Origin: Acidobacteriota bacterium
Lineage (GTDB): Bacteria > Acidobacteriota > Terriglobia > Terriglobales > SCQP01
NCBI GenBank assembly: GCA_027315185.1
Contig: DAHUYO010000005.1
Location: 26,552 to 90,551 of the forward strand
Direction: 5' to 3'
Length of the DNA stretch: 64,000 bases
Part shown: piece by piece, positions 49,479-58,287 of the stretch
How the letters are laid out: each line of letters opens with the position of its first letter
How positions within the stretch are numbered: position 1 is the stretch's first letter
Notes under the pieces: model-generated
Database searches by the model: none
The model's input: the letters and a program-made list of their open reading frames with translations, nothing else
Told to the model about the DNA's origin: nothing
Made by a program: the position numbers and the translations under genes

Positions 49479-51269
49479 ATGCTCCGCCTTCCGTCCCGCC
49501 CCAATCATCGCGCCTGGCTAGGAATGTTGGCGCTGCCGGTGGTGTTGGGCTTAGCCCTGCTGGCGCAACGGCCGCGGCAGCGGCATCGCCCCAAGCCGCT
49601 GCCCGCCAGCCAAATTCCGCCCGTGCATTTCGTGAACATTGCCAAGCCGGCGGGGCTGATGATGCTGGACGTTTACGGCGGAGACAAAAAGAAGGATTAC
49701 ATCATCGAGACTACCGGCAACGGCGCCGTGGTCTTCGACTACAACAACGACGGCTGGCCGGATATTTATCTGCCCAACGGCTCGACGGTCCAGGGCTTCC
49801 CCAAGGGGCAGGCGCCGATCGGACGCCTGTACCGCAACAATCGCAACGGCACCTTCACCGACGTCACCAAGCAGGCGGGGCTGTGGGGCCATCCCGGCTG
49901 GGGGCAAGGCGCCTGCGTCGGCGACTACAACAACGACGGCTATTTGGATCTGTACGTGACCTATTGGGGCCGCAACGTGCTCTACCGCAATAACGGCAAT
50001 GGCACATTTACGGACGTGACCAAGCAAGCCGGGCTGTACACCAAGAAAAAACATTGGAGCACCGGCTGCGCCTTCACCGATTACAACCATAGCGGCTACG
50101 CCAGCATTTTCGTAGCGCGCTACGTGGATTTTCATTACAACCGCGTGCCCAAGCCGGGGCAGGGACCCTGGTGCCAATGGAAGGGAATCCCGGTGATGTG
50201 CGGGCCGCGAGGCTTGCCCGGCACGACGAACGCCCTATACCGCAACAACGGCAACGGCACCTTCACCGACGTGACCCAGGCCGCGGGCATCAACCATCCG
50301 CACGGCTACTACGGTTTCACGCCGCTGACCGGCGACTACACCCATGACGGTTGGGACGACATTTACGTCAGCGACGATTCCACGCCCAACATCCTTTATC
50401 ACAACAACCGCAACGGCACCTTCACCGACGTCGCCACCATGGCGGGAGTGGCCTTCAACGGTGACGGCGCCGAGCAGGCGGGCATGGGGGTGTCGGCGGG
50501 AGATTACCTGCGCAACGGCAACTTGGATATCGTCAAGACCAATTTTTCCGACGACACGCCGACACTGTATCGCAACGAAGGCGACGGCACCTTCGATGAT
50601 GTGACCTACCAAGCGGGATTGGGGAACATCACCAAATGGCTGGGCTGGGGCGTGGCGTTTTTGGATTACGACAACAGCGGCTGGCCGGGCATTTTCATCA
50701 ACAACGGCATGGTCTACCCGGAGGTGGACGGCAAGGGCTTGGGCACCACCTACCGGCAGCCGAAGGAACTGTATTACAACCTCCACGACGGCAAATTCGC
50801 CAACATCACCGCCCGGGCGGGAAGCACGCTCGCCCACCCCATGTCGGCACGCGGTTTGGCGGTGGGCGACCTATTCAACGACGGGCATCTAGAGGTGGTC
50901 GTCAACAACATGAACCAGCGCCCATCGCTCTACGAAAATCTGGGGCCGATCGGCAACTTCGTCAACCTGCGTCTGGTCGGAGTCAAGTCCAACCGGGCGG
51001 CGCTGGGCGCGGAGTTGATGCTGTACCAGGATGGGTTGAAGACCATGAAGGAGGTGCGCAGCGGGGGCGGCTTCATCTCGCAAAGCGACCTGCGGATCCA
51101 GTTCGGCCTGGGCAAAGACAAGGCGGCGCAGAGGATCGTGATTCATTGGCCCAGCGGGATCGTGGACACGCTGCGCAACCTGCCCGCCAACCGGTTTTAC
51201 ACCGTATACGAAGGCAAAGGCGTCATTCCATCGCTGACGCGCGGCATCGGGCTGAAGCCGCTGCATTGA
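49479..51269 (+). CDS. CRTAC1-like FG-GAP/ASPIC-UnbV protein, exported
   Basis: 596 aa from MLRLPSRP, with an N-terminal membrane/signal segment (WLGMLALPVVLGLALLAQ). About seven FG-GAP/VCBS repeats follow, with calcium-type D-x-N/D-x-D-G loops (VFDYNNDGWPDIYLPN; VGDYNNDGYLDLYV; ALYRNNGNGTFTDVTQ). The C-terminus is an ASPIC/UnbV domain (FISQSDLRIQFGLG, IVIHWPSGIVDTL). A beta-propeller on the cell surface or in the periplasm is predicted. The family is expanded in acidobacteria; function unknown. A GTG at 49437, 14 nt after a TAAGTT box, is an alternative start. Confidence 0.92.
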   Translation: MLRLPSRPNHRAWLGMLALPVVLGLALLAQRPRQRHRPKPLPASQIPPVHFVNIAKPAGLMMLDVYGGDKKKDYIIETTGNGAVVFDYNNDGWPDIYLPNGSTVQGFPKGQAPIGRLYRNNRNGTFTDVTKQAGLWGHPGWGQGACVGDYNNDGYLDLYVTYWGRNVLYRNNGNGTFTDVTKQAGLYTKKKHWSTGCAFTDYNHSGYASIFVARYVDFHYNRVPKPGQGPWCQWKGIPVMCGPRGLPGTTNALYRNNGNGTFTDVTQAAGINHPHGYYGFTPLTGDYTHDGWDDIYVSDDSTPNILYHNNRNGTFTDVATMAGVAFNGDGAEQAGMGVSAGDYLRNGNLDIVKTNFSDDTPTLYRNEGDGTFDDVTYQAGLGNITKWLGWGVAFLDYDNSGWPGIFINNGMVYPEVDGKGLGTTYRQPKELYYNLHDGKFANITARAGSTLAHPMSARGLAVGDLFNDGHLEVVVNNMNQRPSLYENLGPIGNFVNLRLVGVKSNRAALGAELMLYQDGLKTMKEVRSGGGFISQSDLRIQFGLGKDKAAQRIVIHWPSGIVDTLRNLPANRFYTVYEGKGVIPSLTRGIGLKPLH

Positions 51270-51323
51270 GGCCGGTATACTGGAAAAAGCACGCGGCGGA
51301 CGTTCGCCGCGGCGATTCCCGAC

Positions 51324-53261
51324 ATGATTCAACTCACCGGGGCCGCCAAGCATTTTGGCGACCGCACCTTATTTTCCAATGCCGACTGGCTGCTCGGCGA
51401 CCAAGACCGGGTGGGGCTGGTGGGCGCCAACGGCAGCGGCAAGACCACGCTGCTGAAAATCCTCGCCGGCCTGGAGCCGCTGGACGCCGGCAGCATCGTC
51501 CAGACCAAGCGCCAGACCGTCGGGTATTTGCCGCAGGAAGGGCTGACGGCGGCGGGAAAGACGCTGCTGGAGGAGTGCCGCACGGTCTTCGGCCATCTTT
51601 GGGACATGGAGCGGGAGCTGCGCGCATTGGAGCCGCGGCTGGCCACCGTCCAGGGCGAGGATGCGGCCGCCGTGCAGGAGCGCTACGCCCAGCTACAGCA
51701 CGCGTTTTTGGTGGGCGGCGGCTTTGAGGTGGACGCGCGCATCGGCGTGGTACTGGCCGGCCTCGGCTTCCCGCCCGAACAGCTGAACTGGTCCTGCGAG
51801 GCGTTCAGCGGCGGTTGGCAAATGCGCATCGCGCTGGCCAAGCTGTTGTTGGCGGAGCCGGAAGTGCTGCTGCTGGACGAGCCCACCAATCACCTCGATT
51901 TGGAGGCGCGCAACTGGCTGGAGGAGTTCCTGCGGCGTTATCCGCACGCGTGCGTGCTGGTTTCCCACGACCGGTATTTTCTGGACGCCGTCGTGGAACG
52001 CATTGTCGAGCTGGCGCATGGCCGCCTGACTTTGTATCACGCCAACTACACCAAATACATCGTGCAGCGGGATCAGCGCCTGGAGCAGTTGCGGGCGGCG
52101 GAGCGCAACCAGCGGGACCGCCGGGAGCAGCTCGAGGTGTTCATCAACCGCTTTCGCTATTCCGCCACCAAGGCCAAGCAGGTGCAGAGCCGGATCAAGG
52201 AACTGGAGCGGATGGAGGTGATCGAAATCCCGCCCGAGGAGCCGGTGATTCACTTCCGGTTTCCCCAGCCCAAGCCCAGTGGGCGGCGGGTGCTGGAACT
52301 GCGGGGCGTGGCCAAAAGCTACGGGGAGAAGCAAGTATTCCGCGGCGTCAACTTCATCCTCGAACGCGGCGACCGGGTGGTGTTGGTGGGGCACAACGGC
52401 GCGGGCAAAAGCACGCTGATGCGCGTGATGGCGGGCCAGGACGCGCCCACCGAGGGCGAACGCATCGTCGGCCATGAGGTTTCGATGGATTTGTTCGCCC
52501 AGGACCAATACAAGGTCCTGGACCCGGAAGCGCGCATGCTGGACGACCTGACCGCCATCAGTCCCGTGCTGATGGGCCCGCAACTGCGCTCCATGCTGGG
52601 CTGCTTTCTGTTCAGCGGCGACGACGTATTCAAAAAGATCGGCGTATTGAGCGGCGGCGAGCGCAACCGCTACGCGCTGGCGCGGATGTTGTTGCAGCCC
52701 TCCAACCTGCTGCTGCTGGATGAGCCCACCAACCACCTGGACCTGCGCGCCAAGGACGTCTTGTTGGAGTCGCTGCAAGCCTACAACGGCACGCTCGTCT
52801 TCGTCTCCCACGACCGCTACTTCATTGACGGCTTGGCCAACCGCGTGGTCGAAGTCGCCGACGGCGGTATCAGCGTTTACGACGGCAATTACGAGGATTA
52901 TCTGTACCGCAAGGAGCACGGCGGCACAGCGCCGGCGGAAACACCGCAAGCTCCGGCCGCGGCTCCGGCGGCCAAGCCCAAGGCAGCCGCGGCCAACGCC
53001 GACCACCCGAAGCGGCGGCTGAATCCGCAAAAGCGAGAGAAGATCGAGCAGGCGGTGAAGGGACTGGAAGAGGACATCAGCCGCGTGGAAGCGGAGCTGA
53101 GCATGCTGGAAGGCGCCATGGCGCGGCATGAGACCTTCCGCGACCCGAGCAAAGCCCAGTCCACCGTGGCGCGGTACGAAGAGCAAAAAGAGAGGCGCGC
53201 CAAGCTGTACTCGGAGTGGGAAAAGAAATCGGCCCTGCTGGAAGAAGCGGCGGCGCAGTAG
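51324..53261 (+). CDS. ABC-F type ATPase
   Basis: 645 aa with two nucleotide-binding domains and no membrane segments. Walker A sites are GANGSGKTTLL (near 37) and GHNGAGKSTLM (near 360). Signatures FSGGWQMRIALAKLLL and LSGGERNRYALARMLL, and LLLDEPTNHLDL twice. The inter-domain linker (about 245-310) and a C-terminal coiled-coil extension after an Ala/Pro hinge (about 545-640) match the Uup/EttA-related group, which acts on the ribosome. TATACT at 51276-51281 may be the -10, giving a ~35-nt leader. Confidence 0.93.
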   Translation: MIQLTGAAKHFGDRTLFSNADWLLGDQDRVGLVGANGSGKTTLLKILAGLEPLDAGSIVQTKRQTVGYLPQEGLTAAGKTLLEECRTVFGHLWDMERELRALEPRLATVQGEDAAAVQERYAQLQHAFLVGGGFEVDARIGVVLAGLGFPPEQLNWSCEAFSGGWQMRIALAKLLLAEPEVLLLDEPTNHLDLEARNWLEEFLRRYPHACVLVSHDRYFLDAVVERIVELAHGRLTLYHANYTKYIVQRDQRLEQLRAAERNQRDRREQLEVFINRFRYSATKAKQVQSRIKELERMEVIEIPPEEPVIHFRFPQPKPSGRRVLELRGVAKSYGEKQVFRGVNFILERGDRVVLVGHNGAGKSTLMRVMAGQDAPTEGERIVGHEVSMDLFAQDQYKVLDPEARMLDDLTAISPVLMGPQLRSMLGCFLFSGDDVFKKIGVLSGGERNRYALARMLLQPSNLLLLDEPTNHLDLRAKDVLLESLQAYNGTLVFVSHDRYFIDGLANRVVEVADGGISVYDGNYEDYLYRKEHGGTAPAETPQAPAAAPAAKPKAAAANADHPKRRLNPQKREKIEQAVKGLEEDISRVEAELSMLEGAMARHETFRDPSKAQSTVARYEEQKERRAKLYSEWEKKSALLEEAAAQ

Positions 53262-53419
53262 GGCGGGCCGGCGCGCCCTGTCCCCGGCCAGGCCGGACTG
53301 CCCCGGGGGGCCGGGCAGGAAAAGCCGAGCTGCGGCACAATTGGGCTTGGTGCGCCGGCGGCGGCGGTTTATTTCCGCCAAACAACGCGCGGCGCTTCGC
53401 AAGGAAAGTTCCACCCGAA

Positions 53420-54532
53420 ATGCTCCCCTCCGAACCCTCCCCTTCCCTGCCCGCGCTGCGGCCCGCGGCGGAGTGCCGTTGGGATTTGGTGGCGCTGGGC
53501 GAAGTGATGCTGCGCTTTGACCCCGGACCGCGGCGGGTGTGGACGGCGCGCAGCTTTGAGGTCAGCGAAGGCGGCGGGGAATATAACGTAGCGCGCGGGC
53601 TGCGCCGCTGTTTCCGCCAGCGTACGGCGATTGTCACCGCGCTGGCGGACAATCCCGTGGGGCGGCTGGTCGAGGATTTGATGCTGCAAGGCGGGGTAGA
53701 CCTTGCGCTCTTGCGTTGGATGCCCTATGACGGCGTCGGCCGCGCGGCGCGCAATGGGCTGAACTTCACCGAGCGCGGCTTCGGCCTGCGCCCGGCGTTG
53801 GGCTGCTCCGACCGCGGGCACACGGCGGTGTCGCAGCTCCGGCCGGGGGAGATTGACTGGGATGAGGTGTTCGGCCGCCGGCGGGCGCGGTGGTTCCATA
53901 CCGGCGGCATCTTCGCGGCGCTGTCGGATTCCACCGCCGCGGTGGCGCAGGAAGCGATGCGGGCGGCGCGCCGCCATGGGACGGTGGTCTCCTACGATCT
54001 CAATTACCGGGAGTCGTTGTGGCGGGCGCACGGCGGCCAGGCGCGCGCGCGGGAGGTAAATCGCGCGCTGGCGCCGCTGGCGCACGTGATGCTGGGCAAT
54101 GAGGAAGATTTCACCGCCGCGCTCGGCCTGCCCGGCTGGGACGAGGCGAAAGGGCGGGCGGAGGCGGAGACCTGCCGCGCGGTGCTGCAAGCGGCGGCGG
54201 CGGAGTTCGGCTTTCCCGTGGTGGCGACGACGCTGCGCACGGCGCACACCGCGACGCGCAACGACTGGGGCGCGATCTGCCTCTGCGGCGGGCAGTGGCA
54301 TGAGGCGGAGGTGCGTCCGGGACTGGAGATTTATGACCGCGTCGGCGGCGGCGATTCCTTCGCCTCGGGATTGATCTACGGCTTCCTGTCCGGCCAAGGA
54401 GCGCAGTGGGCGGTGGAATGCGGCGCGGCGCACGGCGCCTTGGCCATGACCACCCCGGGCGACACCAGCATGGCGACGCTGGAGGAGGTGACGTTCGCGA
54501 TGCGCGGCGTCAGCGCGCGGATTGCGCGCTGA
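53420..54532 (+). CDS. kdgK: PfkB-family sugar kinase, probable 2-keto-3-deoxygluconate kinase
   Basis: 370 aa ribokinase fold. VALGEVMLRFDPG at the start and GGGEYNVARGLRR are typical of KDG kinases; the catalytic end is IYDRVGGGDSFASGLIYG. It would phosphorylate KDG to KDPG. The neighbour 63 nt downstream is KDPG aldolase, which uses exactly that product, and this settles the substrate better than the sequence alone. The start at 53420 has an A/G-rich stretch but no strong SD. Confidence 0.9.
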   Translation: MLPSEPSPSLPALRPAAECRWDLVALGEVMLRFDPGPRRVWTARSFEVSEGGGEYNVARGLRRCFRQRTAIVTALADNPVGRLVEDLMLQGGVDLALLRWMPYDGVGRAARNGLNFTERGFGLRPALGCSDRGHTAVSQLRPGEIDWDEVFGRRRARWFHTGGIFAALSDSTAAVAQEAMRAARRHGTVVSYDLNYRESLWRAHGGQARAREVNRALAPLAHVMLGNEEDFTAALGLPGWDEAKGRAEAETCRAVLQAAAAEFGFPVVATTLRTAHTATRNDWGAICLCGGQWHEAEVRPGLEIYDRVGGGDSFASGLIYGFLSGQGAQWAVECGAAHGALAMTTPGDTSMATLEEVTFAMRGVSARIAR

Positions 54533-54595
54533 GGGCGGACGGCGAGTTCCGGCGGCAGGGGCGGACGGCGGAGGCGGACGGCAATGGAGGGACGA

Positions 54596-55252
54596 ATGAA
54601 GAAGGCGGCGGTCAAGGAACGCATTGCGGCCGCCGGCGTGATTCCGGTCATCCGTGCCGGCAGCACGGCGGAGGCGATGCAGGCAGCGGAGGCGGTGGCG
54701 GCGGGCGGCATCCCAGTGGTGGAGATCACCATGACCGTGCCCGGTGCACTCGAGGCGATCGCCGCGCTGCGGCGGCAGATGGGCCCGCAGGTCGCAGTCG
54801 GCGCCGGCACTGTGCTGGACGCCGAAGCCGCGCGGCGCTGTCTGGCGGCGGGCGCGGAGTTCCTGGTAAGCCCAGGGCTGGATGTGGCCACCATCGCCGC
54901 GGCGCGGCAAGCCGGCTGCCTGATGCTGGCCGGTGCGCTGACGCCGAGCGAGATCCTGGCCGCCTGGCGCGCGGGCAGCGACCTAGTCAAAGTGTTCCCC
55001 TGCGGCAGCATGGGAGGGCCGGGGTACATCAAGGCCTTGCGTGGGCCGTTGCCCCAGATTCCACTGGTGCCGACCGGCGGTGTCAACCTGGACAACGTGG
55101 CGGCCTATCGCGCGGCTGGCGCCGTGGCGGTCGGCGTCGGCGGCGAGTTGATCTCGGCGGCGGCATTGCGCGCCGGCCGAAGCGAGGAGATTACCGCCTT
55201 GGCGCGGCAGTTTCGGGCGGCATGGGGACCGCCGGTCGAGCCTGCGGTCTAA
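54596..55252 (+). CDS. eda: KDPG aldolase (2-dehydro-3-deoxy-phosphogluconate aldolase)
   Basis: 218 aa class I aldolase cleaving KDPG to pyruvate and glyceraldehyde-3-phosphate. Schiff-base lysine K132 in SDLVKVFP, and GVIPVIRAG, VVEITMTVPGA, VGAGTVLDAE and PTGGVNLDN. The start at 54596 is fixed by GGAGG 5 nt upstream; the track ATG at 54584 lies before that SD. With kdgK it forms the lower Entner-Doudoroff/uronate route; no edd or uronate genes are present. Confidence 0.94.
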   Translation: MKKAAVKERIAAAGVIPVIRAGSTAEAMQAAEAVAAGGIPVVEITMTVPGALEAIAALRRQMGPQVAVGAGTVLDAEAARRCLAAGAEFLVSPGLDVATIAAARQAGCLMLAGALTPSEILAAWRAGSDLVKVFPCGSMGGPGYIKALRGPLPQIPLVPTGGVNLDNVAAYRAAGAVAVGVGGELISAAALRAGRSEEITALARQFRAAWGPPVEPAV

Positions 55253-55450
55253 GGCCGGCGCGTTGCGGCAATCGCGATCAACGGGGTCTTATTCTTAGCC
55301 TCTGCGAAAATTAAAATCGTTGATTTACCGCGACTTAACCCCGCCGTATCCGCCCGAAAAGTGAGACTAGTCGGATTTGCTCCCAGGACCCAAGGGGGGC
55401 CGGCGGTACGCGGGGCGCCCCGCCGTGGGCGGGGCTGGGGCCCGCGCCTA
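55253..55450. other. AT-richer gap between eda and queA
   Basis: The most AT-rich stretch of the window (about 55280-55335). It contains the inverted repeat AAATC-GTT-GATTT (55314-55326), a possible operator, and a GC palindrome near 55415-55440. The genes on both sides are convergent, so this may be shared terminator sequence instead. Confidence 0.45.
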
Positions 55451-56569
55451 TCATTTGATCAGCATGCAATCGCCGTAGCTGAGGAAGCGATAACCGGCGG
55501 CGACAGCATGGCGGTAGGCGGCGAGGACGGGCTCGCGGCCGACGAAGGCGGCGACCAGCATCAGCAGGGTCGAGCGGGGCGCGTGGAAGTTGGTGAGCAG
55601 TCCATCCACTACATGCACGGGGCGGCCCGGATACAGGAACAGGTCGGTTTCGCCCTCGCTGGCGACGACCTGCCCATGCGCGGCATAGCTCGCCTCGAGC
55701 GCTCGCGTCACCGTGGTGCCGATCGCAATCACCCGGCGGCCCTCACGCCGGGCGCGGGCAACCGCATCGGCCGTCGCGGCAGGGATTTGGTAGCGTTCGG
55801 TGTGCATGGCGTGGCGCTCGATCTCCGCTTCCCGCACCGGCTGGAAGGTGCCGAGACCGACTTCGAGCGTAATGGTGGCGCGTTCCACTCTCTGCTCATC
55901 CAGGGCTTGGAGGATAGCCGGGGTAAAGTGCAGGCCGGCGGTGGGTGCCGCCGCCGAACCCGGTTGGCGGGCGAAGACGGTTTGATACCGCTCGCGATCT
56001 TCGGGACTTTCCGGCAAATCCGGCGAACGATGAATGTAGGGAGGCAAGGGCAGACGGCCGAGGCGGTCCAGCAGGGAAAAAAATTCTCCTTGCCAGTCGA
56101 AGCGCAAAATGCGCTCGCCGAATGCGCCGCGGCCGATGATTTCCGCGGTGACCTCGGGTTGCGGCTCCGGCCCGGTCGGATTGCCGCCGAACAGAATCCG
56201 TTCACCTACCGGCAGCTTGCGGCCGGGGCGGACCAAAGCCTCCCAGGTGCGCTCGTCGCGGCGGCGGGTAAGAAGAACCTCGACGCGCCGCGTCAAAAAG
56301 TCCTTGCGGGCGGGATTGCGCGGACCGGGATGGGGAAAGGCGCGCAGCCCGGCGCGGCGGCCGAAAAGACGCGCGGGAATGACGCGGCTGTCGTTGAAAA
56401 TGACCAAATCGCCGGCGCGCAAGTGCCGCGGCAGGTCGCGAAAATAGCCATCGGAACAAATCCCGGTGCGGCGGTCGAGCAGCAGCATGCGGGCGGCATC
56501 CCGCTGCGGTGCGGGATGCTGGGCGATCCGCTCCGGCGGCAGGTCGTAATCGAAATCCTCCAGGCGCAC
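55451..56569 (-). CDS. queA: S-adenosylmethionine:tRNA ribosyltransferase-isomerase
   Basis: 372 aa enzyme of queuosine synthesis that transfers the ribose of SAM to 7-aminomethyl-7-deazaguanine in tRNA. Signatures: DFDYDLPPERIAQHPAPQRD, LVIFNDSRVIPARLFG, YQTVFARQPGSAAAPTAGLHFT, LEVGLGTFQPV, VIAIGTTVTRALE and FHAPRSTLLMLVAAFVG. The start is a GTG preceded by TAAACT with an 8-nt gap. That box overlaps the stop codon of the upstream GDPD gene. Confidence 0.95.
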   Translation of the reverse strand: MRLEDFDYDLPPERIAQHPAPQRDAARMLLLDRRTGICSDGYFRDLPRHLRAGDLVIFNDSRVIPARLFGRRAGLRAFPHPGPRNPARKDFLTRRVEVLLTRRRDERTWEALVRPGRKLPVGERILFGGNPTGPEPQPEVTAEIIGRGAFGERILRFDWQGEFFSLLDRLGRLPLPPYIHRSPDLPESPEDRERYQTVFARQPGSAAAPTAGLHFTPAILQALDEQRVERATITLEVGLGTFQPVREAEIERHAMHTERYQIPAATADAVARARREGRRVIAIGTTVTRALEASYAAHGQVVASEGETDLFLYPGRPVHVVDGLLTNFHAPRSTLLMLVAAFVGREPVLAAYRHAVAAGYRFLSYGDCMLIK

Positions 56570-56577
56570 GATTTCTC

Positions 56578-56583
56578 AGTTTA
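56578..56583 (-). promoter_or_regulatory. -10 box TAAACT of queA, overlapping the GDPD stop codon
   Basis: Minus strand. Its first three bases are the TAA stop of the upstream gene, and it ends 8 nt before the queA GTG. Confidence 0.45.
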
Positions 56584-57417
56584 GCGGGCCCGTTTTGCGG
56601 CGGCACCCAGCGTCGCCGCGAGCAGGGCGGGGTGATCGGACAGAATTCCCGCGACGCCGATGGCGGCGAGCTGGCGCATGCGCTCCGGACGATTGACCGT
56701 CCAGGCGAGCACGGGCAGATGGCGGCGGCGGCAGGCGCGGAGAAAGGACGCCGTGACGCGGCGCTCGTGGGCGGCCACACAGGCGAGGGAGACGCGGGGC
56801 CAGCGCAAAGGCTGGCGGGAGGAGATGTTCCAGCACAGCGGCAAGGTGGGCTCCAAGGCGGCCAGGCGGCGGAGGACCGAGGGCTCGAACGAGCTGACGA
56901 CAAAACCGCGCCGCGGCGGCTGGCGGCGCAACAGATGCACCAGCAACTGCTCGCTTCCCGGCGCTTTCAGTTCCAAGTCCAACCAACAACGCGAGCCGTA
57001 GTGGCGCAAGACCTCGGGAAGCGTGGCGAGATAAGGGTGCAGCCGGCGCAGATCTTGCAGCGCGGTGGCGGCGATCAAGCGCCGACCCAGCCGGGCATTG
57101 TGGTGCACGACGAGATGGCCGTCCAGAGTGCTGCGGATGTCCAACTCCAAACCGCCAAGGCCGGCGGAATAGGCGCGATGGAATGCGGCCAGCGAATTTT
57201 CCGCTTCGTGCGTCGGTTGGCCCAAATGCTGAAGGCGATGGCCGCGATGGCCCACCAACAACAACGGAACGGCGGAGTGAACCGGCGCGAGCCGAGGTGA
57301 TTGGGTGCTGGCGCCCAGGGCAGGGTCTAATGCGGGCGGTCGAATGGCCGACCGGTGCCGCGCGGGCACCTTCCGTTCCTCCCTGAACCGCGGGTACTCC
57401 AGATTTTGGAAACGCAT
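56581..57417 (-). CDS. Glycerophosphodiester phosphodiesterase
   Basis: 278 aa TIM-barrel enzyme. LVGHRGHR, HEAENSLAAF and LELDIRSTLDGHLVVHHN carry the His/Glu/Asp catalytic and metal residues; LDLELKAPG and VLAWTVNRPERM follow. It hydrolyses glycerophosphodiesters to glycerol-3-phosphate and alcohol. The first ~50 residues are a basic, Pro-rich extension absent from the family, and an internal start cannot be excluded. A perfect 15-nt palindrome (GGGAG-ATTTT-CTCCC) immediately precedes the ATG. Confidence 0.88.
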   Translation of the reverse strand: MRFQNLEYPRFREERKVPARHRSAIRPPALDPALGASTQSPRLAPVHSAVPLLLVGHRGHRLQHLGQPTHEAENSLAAFHRAYSAGLGGLELDIRSTLDGHLVVHHNARLGRRLIAATALQDLRRLHPYLATLPEVLRHYGSRCWLDLELKAPGSEQLLVHLLRRQPPRRGFVVSSFEPSVLRRLAALEPTLPLCWNISSRQPLRWPRVSLACVAAHERRVTASFLRACRRRHLPVLAWTVNRPERMRQLAAIGVAGILSDHPALLAATLGAAAKRAR

Positions 57418-57432
57418 GGGAGATTTTCTCCC
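57418..57432. promoter_or_regulatory. Palindrome touching the GDPD start codon
   Basis: GGGAGATTTTCTCCC, 5-bp arms with a 5-nt centre, directly adjacent to the ATG. It could bind a regulator or form a hairpin hiding the SD (GGGAG is the only SD-like sequence there). Confidence 0.4.
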
Positions 57433-57603
57433 TGAACAGCAAACAACTAGATTTTAATGGACTTATTACAGCGCATTGGCGCGGCCACGGTGGCTGTTTT
57501 GCCACCAGGATCGAGCATCCTGTGATATAGTGGATTTTTCGGTGCCGTTCGCTGCGACCGCGGATTGAGCGGCGCGTCGCCCGCATCGCCGAGACGAGAG
57601 CTT

Positions 57604-57861
57604 ATGACCAAACTCCGCATGATGAAATATTCCCTCATCCCCCAGGGGACGCGGGCAATCGTTTGTGAAGGAACCATTCGCCTGGCGCTGGTGGATAACG
57701 GCAAGCTCGATAAATACTGCCGCGACAATGGGCGCAAGCTGCCGGCCGATGAAGACATCCAGTGGGCATTGAAGCATGCTTTGCTGGCGCGCTACCGCGT
57801 GTTCAGCAAACCGATGTCGCGCCGCGAGGTGGAAACCGCCGCGCGCCTGGCGGATTCCTAA
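57604..57861 (+). CDS. Small basic protein, 85 aa, unrecognised
   Basis: MTKLRMMKYSLIPQGTRAIV, then KLDKYCRDNGRKLPADEDIQWALKHALLARYRVF. Rich in Lys and Arg with a helical middle, no signal or membrane segment. The start at 57604 is chosen from the end of the GC-biased upstream region; 57619 is possible. A TATAGT lies at 57526-57531. It ends with a textbook terminator, so it is a single-gene transcript. I do not recognise the family; composition would suit nucleic-acid binding. Confidence 0.7.
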   Translation: MTKLRMMKYSLIPQGTRAIVCEGTIRLALVDNGKLDKYCRDNGRKLPADEDIQWALKHALLARYRVFSKPMSRREVETAARLADS

Positions 57862-57890
57862 TCCGCACCGTCCGGTCTGAGGTTCGCTAA

Positions 57891-57917
57891 ACGCCCGCCT
57901 TCCGGCGGGCGTTTTTT
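57891..57917 (+). terminator. Intrinsic terminator
   Basis: Perfect 9-bp stem (ACGCCCGCC / GGCGGGCGT), TTCC loop and a run of six T. It is the only classic terminator I see in the window. The last T overlaps the stop codon of the convergent gene. Confidence 0.9.
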
Positions 57918-58158
57918 ATTCCGCGGTGTCCTCGGCGAACTGCTTTTCTACTTCGCCCAGCACGGCGGTGACCGTGGTGGCTTGGCCCAGGCGCCAGGCC
58001 GCCTCAATGCGCTCGGCTTCTTCCGGATAACGCATGGCGATCATGCGCAGGGCTTGGGCGGGGGGTTCGGCGCCAGCCCCAAGGGACGCTATCTGCGCCC
58101 GCAACAGCGCCATGCCCTGGATCATCGCTTCGTCGTCGCTGAGCCGTCCACCGTTCAT
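57916..58158 (-). CDS. Small acidic protein, 80 aa, unrecognised
   Basis: Helical and Glu/Ala-rich ([39 protein letters not shown]), no signal or membrane segment. A TAAACT box ends 6 nt before the ATG, and the stop codon lies in the terminator of the convergent gene. Both edges being functional supports a real gene. Function unknown. Confidence 0.65.
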   Translation of the reverse strand: MNGGRLSDDEAMIQGMALLRAQIASLGAGAEPPAQALRMIAMRYPEEAERIEAAWRLGQATTVTAVLGEVEKQFAEDTAE

Positions 58159-58164
58159 GGCGCC

Positions 58165-58170
58165 AGTTTA
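58165..58170 (-). promoter_or_regulatory. -10 box TAAACT, leaderless start
   Basis: Minus strand, ends 6 nt before the ATG at 58158. Confidence 0.45.
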
Positions 58171-58200
58171 CCAGGTGCCTGCCGCCGGCAGCGACACATT

Positions 58201-58237
58201 GACCCGCGCGGGGACCCGCGCGGGGACCCGCGCGGGC
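58201..58237. repeat. Three tandem copies of a 12-nt GC unit
   Basis: GACCCGCGCGGG occurs three times head to tail (with a fourth CGCGGG partial), each containing the palindrome CCCGCGCGGG. It lies upstream of mnmG, just before its -10 box. Confidence 0.8.
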
Positions 58238-58271
58238 CCAGCCCCGCCGCAGACGGGGCAGCCCACGCGAA

Positions 58272-58277
58272 TAGAAT
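58272..58277 (+). promoter_or_regulatory. -10 box TAGAAT of mnmG
   Basis: Ends 10 nt before the ATG at 58288; an ATG inside the box cannot be the start. Confidence 0.45.
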
Positions 58278-58287
58278 GGAAAGAGCG

